DNA of 64,000 nucleotides from Atrina japonica (Eukaryota; Mollusca; Bivalvia; Pterioida; Pinnidae): NCBI GenBank assembly GCA_030159075.1, contig BROG01000150.1, positions 248,001 through 312,000 on the forward strand. The letters are read 5' to 3'. The position numbers were made by a program, and so were the translations under genes. The notes under the pieces are model-generated. The model saw only the letters and a list, made by a program, of their open reading frames with translations, was not told the DNA's origin and ran no database searches. Positions 47,088-56,850 of the stretch are shown here, piece by piece (position 1 is the stretch's first letter; the number at the start of each line of letters is the position of its first letter).

Positions 47088-47306
47088 CTATATCACTTGT
47101 GTACGGTCGTGCATTTGAAAGTCCATCTTCTGTCGCTGACGGCCCCGAGGGGACAGCATTTGATGTCGATCAACAAACGAGAACTGACAGCGAACCACTT
47201 CCAATCCGCTAAAAATCAACATCAGGGATATGAAAATTTTTAAAGGTGTAATTTTCTTCAATTTTAATTTATTTGACCGGCGCTGTGTCATCGCGACACC
47301 ATTCAA
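47088..47306 (-). CDS. Possible first exon of a secreted protein
   Basis: A 72-codon frame, MNGVAMTQRRSNK at its start, then a basic stretch and a hydrophobic run LKIFISLMLIFSGLEVV. That run is followed by RCQFSFVDRHQMLSPRGRQR, like a signal peptide with cleavage near the Cys-Gln. The stretch is less AT-rich than its flanks and a second in-frame ATG (47291) is available. It could be a lone first exon or a short secreted peptide precursor, but no downstream exon, TATA box or family match was found, and chance is quite possible. Confidence 0.22.
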   Translation of the reverse strand: MNGVAMTQRRSNKLKLKKITPLKIFISLMLIFSGLEVVRCQFSFVDRHQMLSPRGRQRQKMDFQMHDRTQVI

Positions 47307-47517
47307 ATAAGTTAATTCATGTGTTTTTGGAAAAAAGTAATAATTTTTGACCCGGTATAAGACCAGGGAGTGAGATTTTCAAGTATTTTAATTATAATTC
47401 ATCTGGCATTGTAATAAAAAACCAGTCACTCAAGAAACCACTGACTGTGGGATTGGTAAATGAAATAAATTATATACATGCATATGGGTGTTGCAGAGCT
47501 ACGTCAACTTTCAGCAT

Positions 47518-47970
47518 ACACCACTTTATCTTTAGAAAAACACATACTTTTCAAATTGGAGCTCAAATGATGACGTCTAATTGACAGAAACGGTATCGTC
47601 TTGAGCACTATAACTTTGGTATTATGTCTATAATATTTATAACCACTAGGTCGTTGCCACTGCTGGTGGACCGTTTGAGTCCCCGAGGGTATACATAAAC
47701 CTAGTACCTGGTATTTCGGTACCAGTTGTTCATCTTATACTTAAGGAATATTTGGCACTGTTGACACCATTTAAATTCGAAAATTTTCTAAAGCTAAGAT
47801 AGTCATTTTTTTACAGTGGTTACTCTTAGACGGATTTAGGCTATACTTTTAGATATATTATTTGGCCCTGTATGACACCACTTTATCTTTAGAAAAACAC
47901 ATACTTTTCAAATTGGAGCTCAACTGATGACGTCTAATTGACAGAAACGGTATCGTCTTGAGCACTATAA
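47518..47970. repeat. 96-bp direct repeats flanking a 261-bp spacer
   Basis: 47518-47613 and 47875-47970 are identical except for one base (CTCAAATGATG against CTCAACTGATG). The spacer contains GGTCGTTGCCACTGCTGGTG and a GGTACCAG palindromic patch and has no frame. It resembles a terminal-repeat miniature retroelement or a recent partial tandem duplication with a 357-bp period. No primer-binding site or TG...CA ends are evident. Confidence 0.85.
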
Positions 47971-48729
47971 TATTTCATCCACGGTGACGTCAAATGTTAC
48001 ATTCTCTTATAACGGGTTACAACGAAGTATCATTGCAAGGATTTCTGACACGGTTGTCGCTACCTGTAAGTTTTATTTTCAACTACAAAATGTGATAGTT
48101 ACAGAGTAACCATATTCGAATGCTTGCACATTTTGAATTAACATATGAATCATTGAAACGACCAGAAAACATTAATTTAAATTTTGGCATCTGACTAGTG
48201 AAATCTAGACACTGGAAACGTTATACATTTGTTCTAGTATTACAAAATATGTAAACAGCTTCACTTCCGGTTAAGCAGTTTATCGCCACAGTATATGACC
48301 TGGAATAAGGGTACTATGCAGTGATAGGTGTCAGGTTTGAAACAAAAGCAGAACATTTATCTAAACTTTATTCCGCGCAGATAAAATGAAACTGAACATA
48401 GAAAGTCGTCAAATGTAAATATGTAATTATTTCTAAACCGGAAGCGACCATTCCTTACTCTCTGTTGTAGTCACGTGATCTGGGCAAAAGCTTTTACGAC
48501 TAATCGAGTGGAAAATTGTCTATTGACAATTCAGAAATTATATAGCTGGTGAAAAATAACGACGTTGCTATGCACTCATACTAAATGAATGGCTTCTCTG
48601 AAGGTGAGTGTTGGCAAGGTACATAAGCTGTTGTGATTAAATTTAGACTCGTTCTGCTTGTAAACATGTGTCAATTTACCTTGGTAGACCTATACACGTG
48701 TCTGGGTTAACAAACTTATATAAAACAAA
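47971..48729. other. Intergenic; possible orphan 5' exon
   Basis: No gene confirmed. At 48585-48610 an ATG-containing stretch ends in GAAG then GTGAGTG, a good donor site, and lies below a TCACGTGATC word. This could be a first exon, but nothing follows it in the window. Confidence 0.25.
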
Positions 48730-48801
48730 AGGGGACACCCGGGTTCGAACCGGGGACCTCTCGATCTGCAGTCGAATGCTCTACCACTGAGCTATATCCC
48801 C
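48730..48801 (-). tRNA. tRNA-Cys (GCA), copy 1
   Basis: On the minus strand the acceptor GGGGATA pairs with TGTCCCC (one T-G pair). The D arm GCTCAGTGGTAGAGC, anticodon loop CTGCAGA with anticodon GCA, and T arm CCCGGTTCGAACCCGGG all fold. The discriminator is U, as expected for eukaryotic tRNA-Cys. A T-rich Pol III terminator follows directly (TTTTGTTTT). CCA is not encoded. No intron. Confidence 0.98.
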
Positions 48802-48932
48802 TGCTAGTGTAAGTAATTTCAGTAGATAAGAAATGTCGTACCTGTATGTAATGTACAAGGTAGATTAAATATTGATCTATCAAAAGCCAGCTAGGTAAAA
48901 ATTTGAATTTAGTGTATATGTATGTCTACTAA

Positions 48933-49098
48933 CATAAAGTGACACATTCGGGTTCTGTAAAAAAAAAAACAAAAACAAAAACAAAAAAACAATACAGACT
49001 CTTTTCCCCATTAACGGATGTACAGATAAAACATTTGCTCTGATTCCGGCAAAGCTCTAATGATTTGGTGTGGCGAAAATAAACCTGTTACCCCTTGT
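48933..49098. repeat. Duplicated flank of the tRNA-Cys cluster, unit 1
   Basis: ATAAAGTGACACATTCGGGT, an A-rich tract, AATACAGACTCTTTTCC, then GTACAGATAAAACATTTGCT and GGCGAAAATAAACCTGTTAC. It aligns with 50122-50340, and partly with 49981-50110. This shows that the tRNA neighbourhood grew by local segment duplication. Confidence 0.75.
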
Positions 49099-49119
49099 GA
49101 TATCTTATTTGTTTGTTTG

Positions 49120-49306
49120 TTTATTGTTGTTTAACGTCCCACTCAAGAATATTTCACTTATATGGAGACGTCACCAAATGCCGGTGAAGGGCTTCAAATT
49201 TTGGCCTGTGCTCGGCACTTACGGCCATTGAGCAGTGAGGGTTCTTTAACATGCGGACACATACTGTGACACGGGACCACGGTTTTTACTGTCTCATCCG
49301 AGTTAT
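49120..49306 (-). mobile_element. tRNA-derived SINE, family B
   Basis: Plus-strand order is TTATTGTTGTTTAACGTCCC, ACTCAAGAATATTTCACTTA, ATGGAGACGTCACC, GGTGAAGGGCTTCAAATTTT, GGCCATTGAGCAGTGAGGGT and CGGTTTTTACTGTCTCATCC. The best-preserved core in the window. The tRNA head is not present. Confidence 0.85.
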
Positions 49307-49656
49307 GTCTGTTTACATGTACATACCATCATGGTAGAACTGTAATTGGTGCCGTGGATGTTTCAAAACAATTGCTGTCCGCTCGGCTCCGCCTAGAAAT
49401 TTTCATTTACAATGGCTTCACCACCAGATATAAGTTAAGTGCTACACAATCGATAAATTCATTTACTACCGGCATGCCATTGGTACCAAGATTTGCCAAT
49501 GGAAATAATATCCAACGACAGACTAGTATAGAGGTCGGGTGGCGTTGTTAGCGACGTCACAGTGCAATGATGGTAATGGTTACATCGGTAACAGTGCCAG
49601 TGCACAAAAACACCTACACTGTGGTGGCTGATTTGTGACATCTCGCCTCGAAAATT

Positions 49657-49806
49657 CGCTAATTAGCGACATTTCGCTGGGCGTGGTGAAAAAGTAGAAA
49701 ACTCGCTAATTAGCGACTTTTCGCCCCGAAAACTCGTTAATTAGCGACGTTTAAACTTTTCGCCTCAAAAATTCAACAAGGCGAAAAGTCAGAAACTCGC
49801 TAATTA
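49657..49806. repeat. Clustered CGCTAATTAGCG palindromes
   Basis: The 12-bp palindrome occurs exactly at 49657-49668 and 49704-49715, with one change at 49735-49746, and as a half copy near 49797. Each is accompanied by GAAAACTCG or TTTTCGCC, which themselves form inverted arms. Probably a small foldback or satellite element. The TAATTA core would also bind homeodomains. Confidence 0.75.
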
Positions 49807-50121
49807 ATGGTAGCAACGGTGCTACCGGCTTTAATTTGTAGAATTCTCATCATTGCAAGCGTTGGTATGTCAAAATGCATTTAGAGTATATTGGCAGCCA
49901 TTAATACCATTGGTAAAATATTAAAATTTGCCATTGGTAATTAAGTCATAGTACCAATGGCATTATATTCTGAACGCACGCAATGTCTTTTTTAAATATA
50001 GGGGTGTACAGGTCAGACATTTTACCTTTCCCTGATTCCACGCAGCCCTAATATTTTGTATCAACGATTTGCCTGTTATGATTTAATCTTAGACTCGTTG
50101 TGTTTGTAAACATTTGTGCCA

Positions 50122-50161
50122 AGATAAAGTGACACATTCGGGTTCTCACAGAAAAAAAAAC

Positions 50162-50205
<44 letters not shown>

Positions 50206-50340
50206 CAAAACAAAAAATTACAATACGGTCTATTTTCCAACGACGGGGTAGTATAGGTAAAGCATTTTGTCTTGCTCTGATTTCACGAATTGGTGAAGGT
50301 CTAATACTTTTGTGCCGAAAGGAAGCCTGTGACTACTGCT
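50122..50340. repeat. Duplicated flank of the tRNA-Cys cluster, unit 2
   Basis: ATAAAGTGACACATTCGGGT, a 41-base poly(A) tract (50163-50203), CAATACGGTCTATTTTCC, GTATAGGTAAAGCATTTTGT and TGATTTCACGAATTGGTG. Parallel to 48933-49098, with 49981-50110 a third, partial unit lying directly before it. Confidence 0.75.
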
Positions 50341-50669
50341 ATGATCTAATGTAGAGTGTCCTTAGGAAAGATGTTCTGGACTCGAGAAGACTGTTCATGG
50401 GTAAGAAATTTCACACACACGCGAAGAACATCAACCCGGAACTCTCTGTACGAATTATCACAGCACCTTTTAAGCAGGAGCGAGAGGAACAAACATGGCG
50501 AACCAATGATATTGCACTCATTTATTATGCACGTGTTTGACTAGATCGTTTTGTTCTCCGTCGTATCCTCGGCGATTGAACGTGATCTGATGAGAACTTG
50601 CTCTTGCCCCATAGTCATCAAAGACACCCCGAGACTAGTTATGTTTAAGCCAATTCATATTGGTTAACC
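50341..50669. other. Intergenic, nothing recognised
   Basis: A 62-codon frame (50356-50544) has no recognised features. Confidence 0.4.
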
Positions 50670-50715
50670 TATCATTTTCTCACTTTTTGGTAAAATCAAA
50701 AAGTGAGATGACGAT
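50670..50715. repeat. Hairpin element, family E (minimal)
   Basis: ATCATTTTCTCACTTTTTGG and its inverted AAAAAGTGAGATGACGAT, separated by a few bases. Confidence 0.75.
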
Positions 50716-50860
50716 ATTCCTATTGACCGATTCCGCCAACAAACATGTTGACATAGATTCGATATTTTAGTTTGAACTTGGGTTTCTTTTTTGGCGTATT
50801 TTATTCGCACAAATGAAAGAAAAGAGGGAGGGGCTCTTCGGGAAATTTCATCAAAACGAA

Positions 50861-50932
50861 AGGGGACACCCGGGTTCGAACCAGGGACCTCTCGATCTGC
50901 AGTCGAATGCTCTACCACTGAGCTATATCCCC
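50861..50932 (-). tRNA. tRNA-Cys (GCA), copy 2
   Basis: Identical to copy 1 except in the T arm, where one C-G pair is replaced by U-G (CCTGG with CCGGG). The stem still pairs. Discriminator U; TTTCGTTTT follows. The open frames on both strands across it (reading GSNPGVP or GFEPGTSR) are tRNA shadows. The upstream (plus-right) flank at 50985-51100 matches that of copy 3. Confidence 0.95.
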
Positions 50933-50984
50933 TGATGATAATAATTATTCATGACATTTACATGTACAGTTATACACGTATTTA

Positions 50985-51100
50985 TAAATATGACAACATA
51001 ATTCATAGATTTCACAATAGTTGTGAAAGCAAACAGCTGGTTTACTTTATTGATTTTAGACTGGTTGCCTGACCTACTTTTTATCAAGGCGAAATGATGA
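50985..51100. repeat. Duplicated 5' flank shared by tRNA copies 2 and 3
   Basis: ATGACAACATAATTCATAGA, TTTCACAATAGTTGTGAAAG, AACAGCTGG, TTTTAGACTGGTTGCCTGAC and ATCAAGGCGAAA align with 53467-53583. This is the sequence upstream of the minus-strand tRNA genes, so gene and 5' flank were copied together. Confidence 0.75.
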
Positions 51101-51569
51101 ACAAAATATTATACTCTCGGAACAACATAAATTAAGAAAATTAATTATCTTCGACGGTATGTATTAATACATGTATTTTCAGTTATGTTTATTATATAAT
51201 TATATATCATGGTTCGCCCCGTTCATAGATTAAATTCTGTCCTCCCTGGCTATGGACGAGAGATAAATCAATAAATACAATATACATAAATACAGACAAA
51301 TAAATAAGTAATTACCAGATTACATTAATCAATTTCCATGTGTATAAAGTGTGTACTCTTCAATTTGGTAGGGGTGGGAGGGTGAATAGGTGTCATTTTA
51401 TACCAAAATTGTAATGTCCTTTGACATGTAAATAATTTGTTGTAAAAAATATTATGTGCATTACGACTACTTGAAATTTTGTGCTAGTAGGCCTTAAGTA
51501 TGATAAATATTATAATTACATACCCCTTATTAAACTGAAAGGGTAAACATGGCGATAAAGGGCTTCGCG
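51101..51569. other. Intergenic, nothing recognised
   Basis: AT-rich, with no gene or known repeat recognised. Confidence 0.45.
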
Positions 51570-51832
51570 ACATAGGGCTTCGCGACCGAATGGTTAGAAC
51601 ATCGCGCTTTGTACCATGAAGTCTCTCATTACCTGTCAGCGCAGGTTCAAGCCCCGCTGGAACCTAGATTGATTTTTGTGAGAAAATTTGCCAGTCGAGT
51701 TACTTGCAGAATATCGTTGGACTCTTCCTGAGTACATTGTAACCGGGTTCTCTCCTCCACCATTCAAAACTGGTCGCCACCATATAACTGAAAATTTGTT
51801 GAGTGTGCCGTAAAACACAAAATTCAACTTAC
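51570..51832 (+). mobile_element. tRNA-derived SINE, family A (full length)
   Basis: The best copy. The head has GACCGAATGGTTAGAACAT (A box) and GCAGGTTCAAGCCCCGC (B box); CATGAAGTCTCTCATTACCT lies between them. The body has GTGAGAAAATTTGCCAGTC, GAGTACATTGTAACCGGGTT, CTCCTCCACCATTCAAAACT, and a 3' end GCCGTAAAACACAAAATTC. Confidence 0.88.
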
Positions 51833-52182
51833 ATGGCGATATACGGGTATAGACAGCCATTTCTTTTTTTTATCTGGTAGATGACTTCGGCTATAGGGTG
51901 GTTGATATTTGGGATGGGATCGAGTCAACCTTGCGTCTGATTTATACCTATCATGAAACGATCCCATACCGTCGATCGTGTTCCATTCACCCGAGACACA
52001 TACGAAGTGAAGTTCCGGGTCTAACTGAAAAACCGCGAATCCGGGGTTTTGTGTGACACCACTTGAACTCCGATTGTACAAACTATAACAGGGAATCTGC
52101 AACTTGATATTGCTTACTTTACACCAATATCTTGTACAGAGTTGTCGGTCCTTGCGCTCTTCAACAATCTCTGTCAAAGTCT
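51833..52182 (-). other. Unassigned 117-codon open frame
   Basis: The minus-strand frame 51824-52177 starts MTEIVEERKDRQLCTRYWCK. Its first part is bounded by a plausible acceptor (TTCTTTTTAG near 52183) and an internal donor (AAAGTAAGC near 52118), so a small exon TLTEIVEERKDRQLCTRYWC is conceivable. The 3' end of the frame runs into a SINE. No family is recognised and it may be chance. Confidence 0.2.
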
Positions 52183-52379
52183 AAAAAGAAGTCCCAAAAC
52201 ACGTGGTCGTGTAACCCACAGAATGTATATAAAACCAATTTACACAGAGTAAGGAAACTTTTCGCAAAAATATAGTCCCTATATTTATATCCATTTTAAA
52301 AAAGTATTTTCACCTCAAATGGTAATTTTTCTATGTCAGTACTAAAATTATTTGCAAAAAGACCGATACCTTATACGGA

Positions 52380-52555
52380 ACCTCAGCTGATTTTGCGAGA
52401 AATTTTAACCAGTTTCCTAGCCGGGGAGGGGGTTCCGGGGAATGTGTCTTTCCTCTGAGTACATTGTTTCATGGTTTTCTCAACCATTAAAACCTGGTTA
52501 CCACCGCATAAATGTAAAATCATCGAGTATATGTGTTGTTAGACACCACCAATAA
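52380..52555 (+). mobile_element. SINE family A, 3' fragment
   Basis: ACCTCAGCTGATTTTGCGAG, CCAGTTTCCTAGCCGG, GAGTACATTGTTTCATGGTT, CATTAAAACCTGGTTACCAC. Diverged body without a head. Confidence 0.65.
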
Positions 52556-52664
52556 ACAACACAAAGAAGCAAACAAACAAATTGATTTTACGAATGTTTT
52601 ACCCCTGCTCAACATTTTCCTGTTATACAGACTTGGGGCGATCAGTCAGTGATGCAGAGAAAAC

Positions 52665-52775
52665 ACGGTAGCAATGTATCCGGGATGAGGCCATCAGCCT
52701 TTCCACGAGGAAACCGACAAAAACTTTCCCACATACATGTAATTATCTTCTGGTTCAGCAAAGTTTGAACCCGAT
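52665..52775 (-). mobile_element. SINE family A, fragment
   Basis: ACGGTAGCAATGTATCCGGG, ATGAGGCCATCAGCCTTTCC, GACAAAAACTTTCCCACA and CAAAGTTTGAACCCGATG follow the minus-strand body and B box. Diverged. Confidence 0.55.
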
Positions 52776-52940
52776 GTTAATTTACAGGATTGCTGAACGT
52801 CTTGTACTCAAATCAATAAATATTCAGTAAATACTTTGGTGTGAATTGAATTGTCTATACATGTATTTGAATTCGAGTTCTGCTTGTCTCACATTGATTC
52901 TGGGAATTTGGCTTGGATACGAATTGTCCTGATAACTTAA

Positions 52941-53177
52941 AGCCGCTGGCACCAATCATCACTCTGTCGGCATATCTCGTAGACATTTCCGAAGATGATC
53001 GGAAAGTAATTAGACGTCATATTTAGTTTCGGTTTCAGTGTTGCACAAATAACATCGACGATCATTGATATCTGTCCTCTGTTTCCAGCTGTAAATCGTA
53101 TCCTCGGTTGGCCTTTTTGTGGCATATCATCGTTTTCCATTGTGGAATACTTTTTCCAAAAATACTCATGAATGACT
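52941..53177. mobile_element. TTAA-flanked MITE, intact copy (237 bp)
   Basis: TTAA lies at 52937-52940 and 53178-53181. It shares GTCGGCATATCTCGTAGACA, GAAGATGATCGGAAA, AGACGTC, CAGTTTC-type and TTTTCCAAAAA blocks with the split copy at 42613-42654 plus 44752-44945, which totals 236 bp. The 67-codon minus-strand frame (52937-53140) lies inside it and is not a gene. Confidence 0.75.
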
Positions 53178-53354
53178 TTAATGTCTAAAAATAGAATTAT
53201 CTGAAGTTAAATTAAATGTACCGGGCCTCTACAATGTGGATCGATCAGTTCATATTTGTTTCCATTTGTATTAAACAATCTTCCACATATTACCATTTAT
53301 TTTAGACTCCTTTTGCTTTACGGTGGAAACTGATGACAGATTCTATAAAATAAA

Positions 53355-53426
53355 AGGGGACACCCGGGTTCGAACCGGGGACCTCTCGATCTGCAGTCGA
53401 ATGCTCTACCACTGAGCTATATCCCC
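53355..53426 (-). tRNA. tRNA-Cys (GCA), copy 3
   Basis: Sequence identical to copy 1 over the mature tRNA, anticodon GCA, discriminator U, followed by TTTTATTTT as Pol III terminator. It shares 5' flank with copy 2 and a TTTAGACTCSTTBTGCTT word in the 3' flank with copy 1. Confidence 0.98.
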
Positions 53427-53934
53427 TTACGATAACTATGATGTTTATGGATTTATTATATTAGTTATGATAACATAATTTATAGATTTCGCAACGGTTG
53501 TGAAATGCGACAGCTGACGACCACAATTAGATAGTCTGGTATATTTAGACTGGTTTCCTTTCCACTATCAATAAGCGAAAACACGACGCTCTATCTTGTT
53601 TGATGACATGATTAAGATATAATCAGTCAAATGTACTACATCTGTTTTTGTAAGTTGGATATTAATATTTCTATCACTGTTATTAGTACAGCGCACATTC
53701 ACTATATTTGCATAATAATTAATTCCTTGATCATAGGAAAGGCGTGTGCCGTATGACAAATTGCCAGTGATTTTAACCAGAAAACAGTCTAGGCCCACTT
53801 CATAATTACCACTTGTACATGTACATACAAACTCTGTTTATTTATTCATATGTCTATTCATTTTCGAAATCGTTTGCATGTCATGATTTTTATATTGAAA
53901 GACAACAGTCTAGGACATACCATTATGCGGTAAC
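53427..53934. other. tRNA flank and intergenic sequence
   Basis: 53467-53583 is the duplicated 5' flank shared with copy 2. The rest holds a 76-codon minus frame (53568-53798) without recognised features. Confidence 0.5.
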
Positions 53935-54128
53935 TCGGTCGTTTAGAGCACTGGAATAGCAAGTTAGATGTCCCGTGTTCGATTCTCTGTAAAAGGACCT
54001 ACCACAGATTTTTAAAAGTTAGGTAGTGGTTGTACTTTGCCTAGTGTTCGCATAAGGAATGAAAGTCTTCCGTCTTTTAGATGAAACCTGAAAACCAAAA
54101 TTTCGTTACGGTGTCATGACAGGCATGG
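53935..54128 (+). mobile_element. tRNA-derived SINE, family B-like body with another head
   Basis: The head has GCGGTAACTCGGTCGTTTAG (A-box region) and GTCCCGTGTTCGATTCTCTG (B box). The body has GTGTTCGCATAAGGAATGAA, CTTTTAGATGAAACCTGAAA and ACGGTGTCATGACAGGCATG. The body resembles the GATGAGACTTGAAACCGTGT core of family B, attached to a different tRNA-like head. Confidence 0.6.
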
Positions 54129-54129
54129 T

Positions 54130-54222
54130 AGTATCATGCGCCCCTTTTTTTTATTTACCAGGGGTTTTACCAAAAGTGGGAATGGTTAAACCCCTGGTAA
54201 ATCAATAAGTGGGAATATGATA
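54130..54222. repeat. Hairpin element, family E
   Basis: TTTATTTACCAGGGGTTTTA and CCAAAAGTGGGAATG, then GGTTAAACCCCTGGTAAAT and AAGTGGGAATATGATA. Inverted CCAGGGGTTT arms with family E ends. Confidence 0.75.
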
Positions 54223-54469
54223 GTAGTATAACTTGAGACTTCTCTACTGTGGCGCAAGTCACGGGTTAAAATTTTGATAGTTGACCTGCAGCTTATGACA
54301 TCATTTTACACGTGTATAGTCCGTAGCGGGAAGTAAAATATCACTTTTCACGACCCAGTATTTAAGTTCTGCATCAGTCTATGTTGTGTCCTTTCTGTTT
54401 CATTTGTTAAGTGGCAATTTGACTTTGGATGATCCTTGGTGGTATTAAAGAAACTGTCAACAAAACGTA

Positions 54470-54541
54470 AGGGGACACCCGGGTTCGAACCAGGGACCTC
54501 TCGATCTGCAGTCGAATGCTCTACCACTGAGCTATATCCCC
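54470..54541 (-). tRNA. tRNA-Cys (GCA), copy 4
   Basis: Same sequence as copy 2, including the U-G pair in the T stem; anticodon GCA, discriminator U. The 3' flank has TTACGTTTTG, so termination is less immediate. An open frame across it reading GSNPGVP is a shadow. Confidence 0.95.
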
Positions 54542-54639
54542 TGATATACAGCACTATCTGTGTAGTCGAAATGTACAACTTGGACAAAATATTGATCCAA
54601 ATACGGCTGTGAAATGTCCATCTGTTTCATTGTTGTTGT

Positions 54640-54790
54640 ACGTCCCGAGAACAATGATTCACTTATATTATAATGTCACCAGTTGTAGGTAAAGTGTCAC
54701 ACATTTTGAACTCTCTATGGACCATTGTCAACATGCAGTCGACACACCTGCCGTGACAGGAATACCTCGGTTTCAGTAAGTTCCATCCAA
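54640..54790 (-). mobile_element. SINE family B, partial
   Basis: ATTGTTGTTGTACGTCCCGA, TTCACTTATATTATAATGTC, CAGTTGTAGGTAAAGTG, CTCTATGGACCATTGTCAAC. Adjacent to another copy in the same orientation. Confidence 0.7.
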
Positions 54791-54839
54791 ACTAACTAGT
54801 GAATTTAAAATGCCAGAGTGCATATCAAGTTTGAAGTTG

Positions 54840-55000
54840 TTTTTATTGCAATTCCGTCAAGAATTTTTCACTTATATGAAGATGTCACCAGCTGTAGGTG
54901 AATTGCCATAAATTTTGACCTGTGCAATGATCCGACTGACGCCATTACAGTGAGAGTTCTTTTACGTGCCACACCTGCTGTCAAAGGACCAGTTTTTATT
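54840..55000 (-). mobile_element. SINE family B, partial
   Basis: CAATTCCGTCAAGAATTTTT, CACTTATATGAAGATGTCAC, CAGCTGTAGGTGAATTGCC, TTACAGTGAGAGTTCTTTTA. Ends at a TTA run near 55000. Confidence 0.75.
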
Positions 55001-56354
55001 ATTATTATTATCATCATTTTTAATGAGTCTTAGCAATGACACGATACTGGCTTGTATATTTGAAATACATGTATCAACATAATTAATTTACATGTACCAT
55101 ATGCAACGAGAATCAAAGAAATAATACACGTTTGATGAAAACTGTACCCGGAATTCATTCGTGAAGATTATAATTAAAGTCCCATAACTCTGGTAAAAGT
55201 TGTCAAATATTGATCATAACGAACTCGTTGCCAAACTTTTTTTATATCAAGCAAGGTACCAAATTTTACGGTTAGAGTGTGAAAAAAGAAGTTCACGTTA
55301 TTTTATGGAAACCGAAAATGTTGCACCGAAACGGACACATTTTAACACAGGGTTTTTGTCTTAATAAAAACTTTTCAAAGTGTCACTTATATATTTTATA
55401 TTTTTATATTATATATAGTTTCCGAAGTTCATGACCTGAAAGTAATTTAAATTATTTTACAATTTCATTAATTTCCACGTATCTACGTTTTACCACAGCG
55501 TTACACCGGTTTCCGAAATGTCCCGAACGAGATTGCTTGGTAAACTAGGATTGTTTTGTCCGAGTGTTTATTGCAAACTTCCCATGTAGGTTTGTAAACT
55601 GTAAATTAAATCTGGGATGTTTGAAACAAAATAATGACAATATGTAATTCTCATCTACACAAATTCCGGATGCGGCCTCGACCTACACTTTATAGTGTCA
55701 CCCAACATTTGCGGATGTATTCCAGAGATTCGATGTCAATTTATCCAATATCTCAAAGGTTTGTGTATTTACGAGATTACATCTGTATCACCTAGTTATA
55801 CAACTGTGCTCACTTGTCAAACGATCGAGTACCGCTTTGTTACAGCGATTGTTATTTGAAATATAACTTTCTGTCCGAAATTCGTATAACTTAGTTTTAT
55901 ACTGGACAGGTCAGTAGCATGGGATTTAGACTTTTCACATATTGATCGGACAGAGAAAAGTTTAAGAAATAATGCGAAAGAAAAGAAAAAAAATATTTCG
56001 AACTGAATTTTTATAACCGATATGCGCTTTTATATTCGTTCAACAAGCTAAATCAGTGGAATGGCGTCATGTTCCGATATAGAGTAAAATATTTTTCCAA
56101 GAGTTATTTCCCTTGGATCTGTTTGCCGTGTTGAACATAACTTGGAGTCAGCTGTCACTTGAAAATAGCACGATGATATAAGCACGGTGAAATGCCATAA
56201 ACAACATGGAATTACAAAATCATGGAATAATTAGCATAACTGTTGTTTACATTAATCAATGTACGGCATTTATTTTGGTTTTGTTTGTTTGTTTATTCTT
56301 TGTACTTAATATCCTCATTATCCATGACGACAAACATATGGAGGGGGTGGTATC
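55001..56354. other. Intergenic, nothing recognised
   Basis: No gene or RNA recognised in about 1.3 kb. Short frames near 56206-56470 enter a SINE. Confidence 0.5.
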
Positions 56355-56582
56355 CATGGCCGGGTGGTTCGAGCATCCCATTTTTAAACCATGAAGTCTC
56401 TCACCACTTTTTATCGTGGATTCGAGCCCAGCTGAAAACTAAACTGATTTTTGTGAGAAAGTTTGTCTGATTACTTGCCAAAGGTTGGTGGTCTCTTCCT
56501 GGGTTCTTCCCACCCTCCAACTATGAACACTGGTCACCACCATATAACTGAAAAAAAATGTTGTGTGTGGCGTGAAACACAA
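56355..56582 (+). mobile_element. tRNA-derived SINE, family A
   Basis: Head GGCCGGGTGGTTCGAGCAT with CATGAAGTCTCTCACCACTT and B box GGATTCGAGCCCAGC. Body TTTTTGTGAGAAAGTTTGTC, GGTTGGTGGTCTCTTCCTGG and GGCGTGAAACACAATTT. Confidence 0.85.
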
Positions 56583-56850
56583 TTTAAAAAAAAAAAGCAA
56601 ACGTATTTTTTTTCGATCGAAATCCCCTCCGTCTGTTCAGGAATTTATGACCACTCTTTTCCTGCTTTGTTATAATTGAGTCGCCAGTAACTCCCTGTCG
56701 TTTGTTTTTGTTGTTGTTAATTTTGTAGATATACCTCTTCTTGTCTGTTATCTACTTATGCCTTACTGAGTCAGTGGGACTTCCGAACCGTGGGACTATA
56801 AGGATGCTACCCCATGGACGCCTTGGATATCTATAGTCTATTCAGTACAA
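56583..56850. other. Intergenic, nothing recognised
   Basis: Short sequence between repeats; nothing seen. Confidence 0.45.

Noticed and set aside
50664..51072. Frames reading VEHSTADREVPGSNPGVP or GTPGFEPGTSRSAVEC
   Set aside because: These are translations of the tRNA-Cys gene on either strand, a common false protein.
54348..54587. Minus-strand 79-codon frame
   Set aside because: It runs through tRNA-Cys copy 4 and is another tRNA shadow.
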